A stretch of DNA of 9,088 bases from Luminiphilus sp. (GCA_028117185.1 JAOHHD010000036.1:1-9088), one strand, 5' to 3'; positions 1 to 7,830 are shown, numbered from the stretch's first letter. Translations and numbers: made by a program. Notes: generated from the letters alone by a model not told the origin.

Positions 1-1
1 T

Positions 2-166
2 CTGGATGCATTAGTGGTTAAAGTCTATGACGATGTGGATCCTATGATGCATGAGTGGGCAAAGCTCTCCTTGCTCGCCCATCTGATCAAGCTAGAGGGG
101 GAGTCTAGGGTTGTGCGAGAAGTGAGCGGACCATTGGAATGCTGGCACACCCCATTAAATGACTAG
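2..166 (+). CDS. Partial CDS: C-terminal tail of a probable metallo-beta-lactamase-fold hydrolase
   Basis: This frame is open from the left edge to a TAG at 164-166 and gives the last 54 residues of a protein whose start lies outside the window. The tail contains VYDDVDP, then a helix with AKLSLLAHLIKLEGESRVV. That pattern resembles the small winged-helix region after the metal-binding domain in LACTB2-like MBL-fold hydrolases, which often reads as a Tyr-Asp stretch, an Ala-x-x-Ser helix, then a His-Leu-x-x-Leu turn and Gly/Glu-Arg-Val. The zinc ligands are not in the window, so the family call rests on the tail alone. Its stop overlaps the end of the reverse-strand candidate ORF by 12 bp. 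The frame is convincing as coding; the family assignment is moderate. Confidence 0.5.
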   Translation: MDALVVKVYDDVDPMMHEWAKLSLLAHLIKLEGESRVVREVSGPLECWHTPLND

Positions 167-538
167 CACAGCGGTTTTCATGCCAGACGAAATCGGTACA
201 TTTCTGGCTAGCTTGGCGGCGTTTGACTGGGCCACAATAGGAACCTTGAGTACGAGGCTGTCGGTCGAAGCCCCCACACGGTAGTGCGACGATGTGACAT
301 GCAGGGGATGGCCTGTTGCGGCAGACACGGCGGCCGTCTCTGCCGGGCAATCAAGCCCAACGCGATAGCTGGCTCCTTTCACGACAAATAGCGTGCGTGA
401 AATAGGGTGATGCAAAATGTCATTGGTAGTGGACGGATGCCCCGCTTTTGGCCACGGAATGAAAATGAGGTAGCGCGACGAGCGCACGTGATAGTGAGGA
501 AAGAAAGACGATGAACGGCTTAATGATGAATGTGCCAC
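155..538 (-). CDS. Candidate small protein of unknown function (doubtful gene)
   Basis: This is a 127-codon reverse-strand frame between two + strand genes. It is the longest open frame in the gap and its codon choice looks mixed but plausible. I recognise no family. The N-terminal part is Ser/His/Arg-rich, followed by a hydrophobic stretch RYLIFIPWP and a C-terminal half with alternating Val and Ala. No membrane segment, signal peptide or known motif is evident. The ATG at 538 lies inside the ligase gene (28-bp overlap of 5' ends) and has no clear Shine-Dalgarno. The alternative in-frame GTG near CACGTG (about base 490) also lacks one. The end overlaps the upstream gene by 12 bp. It could be a real orphan gene, a decayed gene or chance; without it, bases 167-510 contain no recognisable gene. 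Confidence 0.3.
   Translation of the reverse strand: MAHSSLSRSSSFFPHYHVRSSRYLIFIPWPKAGHPSTTNDILHHPISRTLFVVKGASYRVGLDCPAETAAVSAATGHPLHVTSSHYRVGASTDSLVLKVPIVAQSNAAKLARNVPISSGMKTAVLVI
496..500 (+). promoter_or_regulatory. Ribosome binding site of the acyl-CoA ligase
   Basis: GAGGA ends 10 bases before the ATG at 511, followed by a purine run (AAGAAAGACG). It supports 511 over the in-frame ATGs at 523 and 526. The N-terminus from 511 ([10 protein letters not shown]) also matches the usual start of this ligase family. Confidence 0.55.
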
Positions 539-2136
539 TGACTATTTCGGCGATCGTGCGCCATGCTGAGCGCGTGCATGGTCACAGCGAAATTGTCTCG
601 GTGACCCGAGATAATCCGCGACACCGGTACGACTATCGATCGTGTTTTGCGCGTGCCCGTCAATTGGCAAACGTCATGCAGGATTGGGGGCTCCAACAGG
701 GTGATCGTGTGGCTACGCTGGCCTGGAATGATTATCGCCATTTAGAGACTTACTATGGCGCGGCTTGCTCTGGTTTTGTCTGCCACACCGTCAATCCACG
801 GCTGTTTCCAGAGCAGATTGTCTACATCATCAACCATGCAGAGGACCGTTACGTTTTTCTTGATCCTGATTTTTGGCCGCTGATTGAAACAATCGCCGAT
901 CAGTGCCCCTCGGTGGAGGGGTGGGTGGTGATGACGACACCCGAGCATATGCCCGATTGCGACCGAGGGGATGTGCACTGTTATGAAACGCTGTTAGCCA
1001 CTCAGAACGATACGTTTATCTGGCCAGACCTTGATGAACAAGCCGCCTGCTCGCTGTGCTACACCTCGGGCACCACGGGTAACCCTAAGGGCGTGCTCTA
1101 CAGCCATCGGTCCACTGTGCTGCACACTTATGCCACTCTCATGCCCGATGCCATGAACATCTCTAGCGGCGACGTGATGCTGCCGATCGTACCGATGTTC
1201 CATGTGAATGCCTGGGGTAATCCCTATGCCTGTCCGGTGGCCGGCGCGAAGATGGTGATGCCGGGCAACAAAATGGGTGATGGACCGACGTTGGCCGCGC
1301 TCATTAATGAAGAGGGCGTGACGATCTCGGCGGGAGTCCCCACAGTGTGGCTCAACCTGCTGACCCACCTCCGCAGCTCGGGCGAGCGACTGGAGTCGTT
1401 GTCACGGGTTGTGGTGGGAGGCTCTGCCTGCCCGCTGTCGATTATGGAGGAACTGGATACCTATGGTGTTGACACGCGTCATGCTTGGGGGATGACTGAA
1501 ATGAGTCCACTTGGCACAACGAATCATGCCGGTGGTCATCGCCAAAAGTATTCAGCCGAGGAGTTCGCGACTGTACGGACAAATGTGGGCACGCCCATCT
1601 GGGGGGTGGATATCAAGATTACCGATGACGATAACAAAGAACTGCCTTGGGACGGCAAAGCATTTGGTGCGCTCAAGGTCAGAGGCCCGTGGATTTGTTC
1701 CAGCTATTTTAAAGACGACGAATCGGATGCGCATGCTGAGACAGGTTGGTTTGAAACCGGCGACGTCGCCACGGTCAGCGCCAAGGGCTTTGTGTCGATA
1801 ACAGACCGTACCAAAGACGTTATTAAATCGGGCGGCGAATGGATTTCTTCAATCGAAGTGGAAAATGTCGCTACCGGGCACGCCAAGGTGGCGGAGGCGG
1901 CGGTCATTGGTCGCCTTCATGACAAGTGGGGTGAGCGGCCACTGCTCATCGTGGTCAAGGCACCGGGTGAAGACCCCTCTCCTGACGAGTTGAAAGCGTA
2001 TCTCGAAGGAAAGATTGCCAAGTGGTGGATTCCGGATGATGTACAGTTTATTGAAGACATGCCGCACACGGCGACCGGCAAGATACAAAAAACCGCCTTA
2101 CGTGACCTGTTTGCGGATTATCGGTTCCCTGCTTAA
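511..2136 (+). CDS. Acyl-CoA ligase, medium-chain / DmdB-like (AMP-forming)
   Basis: A 541-residue cytosolic enzyme of the ANL superfamily that activates a carboxylic acid to an acyl-adenylate and then transfers it to CoA. All core motifs are visible: P-loop [11 protein letters not shown] at 184-194, PMFHVNAWG at 228-236, [11 protein letters not shown] at 325-335, TGWFETGD at 411-418, the hinge region [17 protein letters not shown] at 430-446, and the C-terminal [10 protein letters not shown] at 518-527 with the catalytic Lys524. Length is typical. The start [17 protein letters not shown] and the block [22 protein letters not shown] strongly resemble the fatty-acyl-CoA synthetase group that includes AlkK and DmdB, the methylmercaptopropionyl-CoA ligase of DMSP breakdown. 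Sequence alone cannot decide between a medium-chain fatty acid and methylmercaptopropionate. Neighbouring genes give no substrate clue, since no other DMSP gene is visible. The gene ends 74 bp before the glycosyltransferase ATG, without a visible terminator. Confidence 0.93.
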   Translation: MNGLMMNVPLTISAIVRHAERVHGHSEIVSVTRDNPRHRYDYRSCFARARQLANVMQDWGLQQGDRVATLAWNDYRHLETYYGAACSGFVCHTVNPRLFPEQIVYIINHAEDRYVFLDPDFWPLIETIADQCPSVEGWVVMTTPEHMPDCDRGDVHCYETLLATQNDTFIWPDLDEQAACSLCYTSGTTGNPKGVLYSHRSTVLHTYATLMPDAMNISSGDVMLPIVPMFHVNAWGNPYACPVAGAKMVMPGNKMGDGPTLAALINEEGVTISAGVPTVWLNLLTHLRSSGERLESLSRVVVGGSACPLSIMEELDTYGVDTRHAWGMTEMSPLGTTNHAGGHRQKYSAEEFATVRTNVGTPIWGVDIKITDDDNKELPWDGKAFGALKVRGPWICSSYFKDDESDAHAETGWFETGDVATVSAKGFVSITDRTKDVIKSGGEWISSIEVENVATGHAKVAEAAVIGRLHDKWGERPLLIVVKAPGEDPSPDELKAYLEGKIAKWWIPDDVQFIEDMPHTATGKIQKTALRDLFADYRFPA

Positions 2137-2210
2137 TGACCGTACCGCATATTTTTTGTTGATGGGCTTAGGAGTGATTGGGTCATGTGTTGGAAGGTAT
2201 CGCTGCGATA

Positions 2211-5200
2211 ATGGTGAATGACGCGTCTCTTGTAGAGCAAAAGACCGGCGTCTCATCAGTAGTCGATATTGTAATACCCATTTATGCAAACGAAGGACAG
2301 GTGAGGGCTTGCCTGAGCTCGGTGCTAGCGCATCACAACGAGATCCAGGGCGATATTATTGTCGTAAACGACTGCTCGCCTGAACCCGAAATCCACCAGT
2401 ATTTAGCGGCACTGGCGGATCAAGCGTTGATCACACTGCTGACCAATGAACAGAATGAAGGCTTTATCGTTAGCTGCAATCGTGGCGCGGCGGTGCATCC
2501 TGACAATGATTTTGTGCTGCTTAATGCAGACACCGAAGTTCACGGTAATTGGCTAGATCGTATGGTGTCTCACGTAGCGCCCGGCGCTAAAGTGGCTACG
2601 GTCACGCCTTTTTCGAATAACGCCACGATTGCCAGTTACCCCAAAGACACAACAAAGCCTGCAAGCGATGAGGATGTGCCGACTGCGGCCATTGATCTGG
2701 CGATGGCAGCCGTGAATGCCGGTTCGTCTGTGGCGCTGCCCACGGCGATTGGGTTTTGTATGTTCGTGTCGCGCGAGGCCTGGCGTATTACGGGCGGTTT
2801 CGATAAGCGCTACGGCAGGGGGTATGGTGAGGAAAACGAGTTCTGTCTCGCGACGGCAGCCCTGGGGTGGCGTCATTTACTCGCCTGCGATGTGTTTGTG
2901 TATCACGCCGGAGGCGGTTCGTTTGGCGTTGAATCGACAAAGCGTAAAGCCGAAGCTCAGCAGATCATTGATCAACGTTATCCTGATTTTTCGAGACAGG
3001 TCCAAGACTGGATTCGCGAGGATCCGGCGCAGCCAGCTCGACTGCGTTGCACGATTGAGCGGCTAACCCGTTTTACTGGCCCGAGGGTGTTGCACATCAC
3101 CCACCACCGTGGCGGTGGGGTTGAGGAGCACGCTCAATCTCTAGCGCATCACTGTGCACAAAACAGCGATGGTCTTAATCTGGCGCTGAGGCCCTATGGT
3201 GAAAAGGGTATTGCCGTAGAGTCATTGGCGAATGATACGCAATTTAGAGAGCTGCTGGATGCGACAAAGTCAGAGGCTTTGGTGCTAAAGCTGGCTCGGG
3301 CGCTGGGAATACAGCGTCTTCACTTTCACCATTACGCGGACCTACCACAGTGGGTATTAGCGCTGCCCGACCATCTCAATATTCCGTTTGATGTAACAGT
3401 GCACGACTTTGTGACTGCTTGCCCTCAGTTTCACTTTCAAGATGACCGTGGAAAGTACTGCGGTAGACCGGACGATGCCGGCTGCAATATCTGTATTGAG
3501 AATAGACAAAATCCATGGGGACTCACGATAGAGGCATGGCGAGGCTTGTTTTCCGAGCACCTATTAAAAGCAGAGCGTGTTATCTGTCCCTCCGCGTTTG
3601 TTGCGTCGGTGATTGAGGAGTATTACGAGGGCGTGGCGACGTGCATCTGGCCACACCCTGAAGTCATTGCCAGTACGCTGAGTGGACATCGATCCATGAG
3701 TCAGTCAAGAATCAAGATCGCGGTAGTGGGTTCGCTGCTATCGATCAAAGGGTATGACCTTTTGGCTACCGCGATACAGCGCTCAGAAGCGGACGAATTG
3801 CCCATTGATTTTGCCATCATTGGTGCGACCGAAAAGCCCCTTCCGAAAAGCACACGAGCACTGGTAACCGGCCCGTATCAGAATGCGCTATTACCGTATA
3901 TTTTGCTCAGAGAGCGACCCGATTGCTTTTTGTTCTTATCACAAGTGCCTGAGACCTATAACTATACCTTGACCGCCTGTCTTGCGACTGGATTGCCGAT
4001 TGTGGCGCTGTCGATTGGAGCGTTCGAAGAGCGCCTTGAAGGCCTTGCTCGGGCATCGTTATTGCCTGCCGACACCGATGCGACCACTTTAATCGACACA
4101 TTGCTTGCGCAACCACGCGCGTATCGGCAGGCGAATGATGCCGTTAAGACCGAGCTCGTTGTTACCTCGCCGGCAGAGTATGTGGGCAGATACTTAGCAC
4201 CGCTGTCCTTGCCCGAGCCAATAAACCGAGAGGCATTGATGGCGGTGTTGGTCGAGTTAGAGGATATTAATGATCGGCCGCTTGCGCCGCTGCCACCGAT
4301 TGAAGTGTTGCTGAGTGGCGCTTTGGATGCGCGGAGTGAGGAGGCGCAAGCTGCATTGCGTGTTTTGGTAGCTGATCAAGTCGCCCTAGTAGCTCAACAG
4401 GAAACGCACCTTGCCGCAAGAGCTGGAGAAGTGACCCATTTGAATGACGCTATTAGCGAACTCAAGCAAGCTTCAGAGCATGAGGTAAGCCATTTTAAAA
4501 GGGTCATTAACGAACTCAAGCAAGCGGCAGAGCATGAGGCCACGCATTTAAAAATGGTGATTGGCGAACTGAAGGAGGTGGCCGAGCGCGAGGAAGCACG
4601 CCTCAAGGAGGTCATCGAAGATCTGCGGAACCCTGGATTGATGAATATCCTTCTCATTCTCGTCAGGTATCTAAGATCCCGATTTAGGCGAGCGCGATTT
4701 GTCATCGCCGTACCGCTGGATTTTTTAAAGCGTGCTTATTTAGCGATCCGGTATCACTATGCCATGGGCGGAGTGGCCGGCGTGGTCCATTTTATTAATC
4801 GACGGTGGGTCCGGTGGCGTGAGCGCAATAAGGCGTTGAATACACCCTACCAAGACCAATCAGACCCGCTAGAGCATGACATGCTACCCAGTCTGCCCGA
4901 GGGTCCAATCGACTTCTCCGCTTCGCTGTCACCCGAGCTGTCGATCGTCATTCCGAGTTATGGTCAACATCAGATGACGGCAGACTGCTTGCGCGCCATT
5001 TTTGCTCAGCCACCGTCGGTTTCTTTTGAGGTGATAGTGGTTGATGACGCCTACGAGGAGCCCTTTGACCCTGAAGCGCTCGGTCTTGCGGGAGTGAAAG
5101 TATTGCGTCACGAGCGCAATCAGGGATTTTTGCGCGCGTGTAACAGTGCGGTGAAGACCGTTCTCGGTTGCCGCGTGTTATTACTGAATAACGATACACA

Positions 5201-6848
5201 AGTGTTGGCAGGTGCGATTGATGCGCTGTGGCACACCTTTGATCGGTTTTCAGATGTGGGCGCAGTGGGTGCTAAATTGCTGTACCCCAATGGCGTCTTG
5301 CAAGAGGCAGGTGGAATCATCTGGCGGGATGGATCCGGTTGGAACTGGGGACGAGACGAGGATGCCGGTGCGCCCCGTTTCAATTATGTGCGCGAGGCAG
5401 ATTATTGCTCTGCGGCCGCATTGATGGTGGACACGGCATTATGGGGGCAACTGGGCGGATTTGATGAGCGTTTTGCCCCCTGTTATTACGAAGATACGGA
5501 TTTGTGTTTTGCAGTCCGTGAAGTGGGCAAGCGCGTCCTGTATCAGCCTGCGGCGCAGGTCATTCATTTTGAGGGTGTCTCAAATGGCACCGATACGTCA
5601 TCGGGTTTAAAAGCGTATCAGCTGAGTAATCAGTCAGGTTTTGTGGCGAAGTGGGGGCATCAGTTAGCGCATCACGCGCCCAATGGGGTGATGCCAGAGA
5701 GGGAATGTGATCGCAAGGCAAAGGTCCGTGTCTTATGGGTGGAGGCGTGTGTGCTCACGCCAGATCAGGATTCTGGGTCGCTGCGCACTTTTCGCCTGCT
5801 TCGGATATTGATTCAGCTCGGCTGCAAAGTCACCTTCGCTGCCAATAACTTGTTAGCCGACGAGCCCTATTCTCAGGCGCTGCGAGATGAAGGTATTGAG
5901 GTACTGCACGCGCCCTATGTCCAATCTATGTCGGATTATTTGCGTGCTAAAGGCAACTCATACGATGTCGTTGTCTTGTGCCGCCATTATATTGCCATAG
6001 GACTTGTTGATCTCTTGCGCGAGTGTCACCCCAAAACCAAAGTTTGGTTCGACACGATTGATCTGCATTACCTCAGACTGCGCAGGCAGTATGAATTGGA
6101 TGGCAAATCAGCTACCCGAGATCTAGCTGAGCATGCCTATCAAGAAGAGAGTCAGGTGATTGCCAAATCGCATATGACCATAGTGGTCAGTGAGGTGGAG
6201 GCCGCGACGCTTGCGCAGGAAATCCCCTCGGCAAAAGTGGCGCTGATCAGCAACGTGCATGATGTCGGTGAAACCAAAACCCAGTTTGAAGGTCGCCAAG
6301 GCATTCTTTTCGTTGGCGGTTTTCAGCATCCGCCCAATATCGATGCCGTGGAGTATTACGGCAATGAGATTTGGCCGTTGGTTCGAGCCGCTTGTCCTGA
6401 GGCAGAGACGATTATCATCGGCAGCCGCATGCCGGACAGCTTGAAAAAATGGGGAGAGCAGCAGGGGCTGACAATGCTCGGATTTGTTGAGGATCTCTCG
6501 CCACATTACGAGCAGTGCCGCCTGGCAATCGCACCACTACGCTACGGGGCGGGTGTGAAAGGCAAGGTTAATCAAGCACTGAGTTTTGGTGTGCCGGTCG
6601 TAGGCTCACCGGCCGCCGTCGAGGGTATGGGGCTTGTTCATGGCGAGAATGTCTTGTCAGCGTCGACCCCGCGTGCTTTTGCCGATGCCATACTCGCGGT
6701 GTATGACGATGCTCAGCTATGGCGGACACTTTCTGATAACGGTCGGGCATCCCTGGAGGGACGTTTTACATCTCAAGTGGCAGCGACAGCCCTGCGCGAA
6801 GCGCTGACGGCGTCCTTAGGCGACTGGGATCGTGAAACCGGTTGTTAG
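2211..6848 (+). CDS. Giant multidomain glycosyltransferase (GT2-GT4-coiled coil-GT2-GT4)
   Basis: A protein of 1545 residues (from ATG 2211) with four glycosyltransferase domains, likely acting at the inner face of the membrane on a surface glycan. Domain 1 (about 17-254) is GT2: VDIVIPIY, acidic motif NADTE at 105-109, YGEENEFC at 205-212. Domain 2 (about 291-664) is GT4-like: RVLHITHHRGGG at the start, four Cys at 404, 417, 425 and 428, PETYNYTL at 580. Residues 704-806 are coiled coil with an 18-residue repeat; 808-875 are hydrophobic and very basic. Domain 3 (about 907-1154) is GT2: LSIVIPSYGQ, NNDTQ at 993-997, YYEDTDLCF at 1092-1100. Domain 4 (about 1171-1534) is GT4: RYGAGVKGKVNQAL at 1444-1457. 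ATG 2211 has GGAAGG 13 bases upstream; TTG 2178 (1556 residues) has GGAG only 3 bases away; GTG 2187 is also possible. No signal peptide is seen. Sugar donors cannot be read from sequence. Confidence 0.93.
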   Translation: MVNDASLVEQKTGVSSVVDIVIPIYANEGQVRACLSSVLAHHNEIQGDIIVVNDCSPEPEIHQYLAALADQALITLLTNEQNEGFIVSCNRGAAVHPDNDFVLLNADTEVHGNWLDRMVSHVAPGAKVATVTPFSNNATIASYPKDTTKPASDEDVPTAAIDLAMAAVNAGSSVALPTAIGFCMFVSREAWRITGGFDKRYGRGYGEENEFCLATAALGWRHLLACDVFVYHAGGGSFGVESTKRKAEAQQIIDQRYPDFSRQVQDWIREDPAQPARLRCTIERLTRFTGPRVLHITHHRGGGVEEHAQSLAHHCAQNSDGLNLALRPYGEKGIAVESLANDTQFRELLDATKSEALVLKLARALGIQRLHFHHYADLPQWVLALPDHLNIPFDVTVHDFVTACPQFHFQDDRGKYCGRPDDAGCNICIENRQNPWGLTIEAWRGLFSEHLLKAERVICPSAFVASVIEEYYEGVATCIWPHPEVIASTLSGHRSMSQSRIKIAVVGSLLSIKGYDLLATAIQRSEADELPIDFAIIGATEKPLPKSTRALVTGPYQNALLPYILLRERPDCFLFLSQVPETYNYTLTACLATGLPIVALSIGAFEERLEGLARASLLPADTDATTLIDTLLAQPRAYRQANDAVKTELVVTSPAEYVGRYLAPLSLPEPINREALMAVLVELEDINDRPLAPLPPIEVLLSGALDARSEEAQAALRVLVADQVALVAQQETHLAARAGEVTHLNDAISELKQASEHEVSHFKRVINELKQAAEHEATHLKMVIGELKEVAEREEARLKEVIEDLRNPGLMNILLILVRYLRSRFRRARFVIAVPLDFLKRAYLAIRYHYAMGGVAGVVHFINRRWVRWRERNKALNTPYQDQSDPLEHDMLPSLPEGPIDFSASLSPELSIVIPSYGQHQMTADCLRAIFAQPPSVSFEVIVVDDAYEEPFDPEALGLAGVKVLRHERNQGFLRACNSAVKTVLGCRVLLLNNDTQVLAGAIDALWHTFDRFSDVGAVGAKLLYPNGVLQEAGGIIWRDGSGWNWGRDEDAGAPRFNYVREADYCSAAALMVDTALWGQLGGFDERFAPCYYEDTDLCFAVREVGKRVLYQPAAQVIHFEGVSNGTDTSSGLKAYQLSNQSGFVAKWGHQLAHHAPNGVMPERECDRKAKVRVLWVEACVLTPDQDSGSLRTFRLLRILIQLGCKVTFAANNLLADEPYSQALRDEGIEVLHAPYVQSMSDYLRAKGNSYDVVVLCRHYIAIGLVDLLRECHPKTKVWFDTIDLHYLRLRRQYELDGKSATRDLAEHAYQEESQVIAKSHMTIVVSEVEAATLAQEIPSAKVALISNVHDVGETKTQFEGRQGILFVGGFQHPPNIDAVEYYGNEIWPLVRAACPEAETIIIGSRMPDSLKKWGEQQGLTMLGFVEDLSPHYEQCRLAIAPLRYGAGVKGKVNQALSFGVPVVGSPAAVEGMGLVHGENVLSASTPRAFADAILAVYDDAQLWRTLSDNGRASLEGRFTSQVAATALREALTASLGDWDRETGC
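4452..4613 (+). repeat. Three tandem 54-bp coding repeats (18-residue coiled-coil units)
   Basis: Units lie at 4452-4505, 4506-4559 and 4560-4613, each starting ATT-x-x-C/GAA-CT. They encode I-x-E-L-K-x-[AV]-x-E-x-E-x-x-x-[FL]-K-x-V. Units 1 and 2 are closest (both contain GAACTCAAGCAAGC and AGAGCATGAGG); unit 3 has diverged. A weaker copy precedes them at 4398-4451, where EVTHLNDA lines up with EVSHFKRV. The period is in frame and adds exactly five alpha-helical turns per unit. Confidence 0.85.
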
Positions 6849-7628
6849 TCGCTTTTCCAGCATATCGTGCACGATGTCATAAAGTGCGAGATCCTGATGA
6901 TTCATCCACCGCAGTTTGTCCCAGGTTGCCGCAGTGAGGCTCTCCTGCATGGCGGTGAGCTGTTCGCTGATGGGTTGACCATGATCTGGGGAGCTGATGT
7001 TCTCTGCTCGTTTTGATTGATACGAAAAGGGTATGTCAAAACGCGCCAGGGTGTCGGCAAAGCTCGCAACATCGGTATCAAAATGTTCTGTCCGACCGAG
7101 GCAGGGGACAAGGCTAAGATTGTTAATCGCGGTTTGTAAGTCGTAGTTGACGCGACCATCGATGCCCTGACGTTTCGGCGGCAAGTTGTAGCAGCGGCTC
7201 ACGAAGCCGGTTTGTAGGTTAGAGATCTGATTCAAATTGTGATCGCCGGCCAGTGCAGAGATCACCCACTGCTCAAGCCCCTCCAGCGGATTGTTATGCG
7301 CACCCTTCTTCAAAGATTTATTTTGGCGCTGGTTAAAAAAATAGACGGACCTGATACGGAGCATTGGGTTACGAATAAAAACGACGGGAATGGCCCGAAA
7401 AGCCATCGATGAGGGAGCCGGCAGGTGAATTTGATGAGATGAGCAGGCCACCGCGGCCGGATGTCGCTCGATGATCATGCCCAACTGGTCTTGGTTGATA
7501 TGGGAAAAAGGAAACGGCCCATCGAATGAGATGTGTTGTTCGCCATAGTTGTCATTTAAAACGCGTTCGAACGTGGTCCCCGAATTTTTGAAAATGTGAT
7601 AGTGCAACAGCACGTTTCGGTTAGTCAT
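6816..7628 (-). CDS. Sulfotransferase family protein (PAPS-dependent)
   Basis: A 270-residue protein that should transfer sulfate from PAPS to a hydroxyl or amino group, probably on a sugar. The N-terminal LLHYHIFKNSGTTFERVL contains the 5'-phosphosulfate loop (HIFKNSGTT, residues 11-19, Lys14 as the likely catalytic and phosphate-contacting residue). Residues 82-97, VVFIRNPMLRIRSVYF, match the 3'-phosphate site, with Arg86 and Ser94 at the family's usual spacing of eight. The rest (IDGRVNYDLQTAINNL, CLGRTEHFD) resembles Sulfotransfer_2-like glycan sulfotransferases. There is no signal peptide or membrane segment, which suits a cytoplasmic bacterial enzyme. The ATG at 7628 has only a weak upstream GAAGAAA. 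The gene runs toward the giant glycosyltransferase and their coding ends overlap by 33 bp (6816-6848). Placement suggests the sulfation target is that glycan; this is inference. Confidence 0.85.
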   Translation of the reverse strand: MTNRNVLLHYHIFKNSGTTFERVLNDNYGEQHISFDGPFPFSHINQDQLGMIIERHPAAVACSSHQIHLPAPSSMAFRAIPVVFIRNPMLRIRSVYFFNQRQNKSLKKGAHNNPLEGLEQWVISALAGDHNLNQISNLQTGFVSRCYNLPPKRQGIDGRVNYDLQTAINNLSLVPCLGRTEHFDTDVASFADTLARFDIPFSYQSKRAENISSPDHGQPISEQLTAMQESLTAATWDKLRWMNHQDLALYDIVHDMLEKRLTTGFTIPVA

Positions 7629-7700
7629 ATTTCTTCAAGTTCACATAGCAACAATGGCGACAGGCGATGACTGCAGCGCAGCGGGGCCCTCATGCGGTAA

Positions 7701-7706
7701 AAGGAG
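7701..7706 (+). promoter_or_regulatory. Strong ribosome binding site ahead of the 38-codon ORF
   Basis: AAGGAG lies 7 bases before the ATG at 7714. This is the best Shine-Dalgarno match in the window, which is the main reason to take the short ORF seriously. Confidence 0.6.
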
Positions 7707-7713
7707 AATAACG

Positions 7714-7830
7714 ATGACACAGGCACAAATCCATCTGAATATGAGATCCGCCGTGGGTGAACCCTGTGTGAAAACTACCCCCGCTATTCCTTACTCTTTT
7801 GCTGAACAATGTCATAAGCTGTTGAGTTAG
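7714..7830 (+). CDS. Small ORF of 38 codons, unknown product or leader peptide
   Basis: ATG at 7714 to TAG at 7828-7830, giving a 38-residue peptide that begins MTQAQIHLNMRSAVGE and ends QCHKLLS. It has an ideal Shine-Dalgarno and lies divergent from the sulfotransferase (85 bp apart) and 196 bp upstream of the ATPase gene. The peptide has two Cys and several Pro and Thr, is not hydrophobic, and has no signal peptide or transmembrane helix. I recognise no family. It could be a small protein, a leader peptide controlling downstream expression, or the 5' remnant of a lost gene. The strong binding site is direct evidence of potential translation; function is unknown. Confidence 0.45.
   Translation: MTQAQIHLNMRSAVGEPCVKTTPAIPYSFAEQCHKLLS

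Noticed and set aside
994..1368. 124-codon reverse-strand ORF
   Set aside because: Lies wholly inside the ligase gene across its P-loop and central motifs; His/Arg-rich composition typical of an antisense shadow.
4452..4613. CRISPR-like or intergenic tandem repeat
   Set aside because: The units are directly adjacent, in frame, and encode a conserved helical pattern; there are no spacers.
4394..4705. 103-codon reverse-strand ORF with Ser/Cys/Leu-rich repeats
   Set aside because: It is the complement of the coiled-coil repeat; its apparent repeats come from the 54-bp units on the + strand.
6123..6506. 127-codon reverse-strand ORF
   Set aside because: Antisense to the well-supported C-terminal GT4 domain; no motif or binding site.
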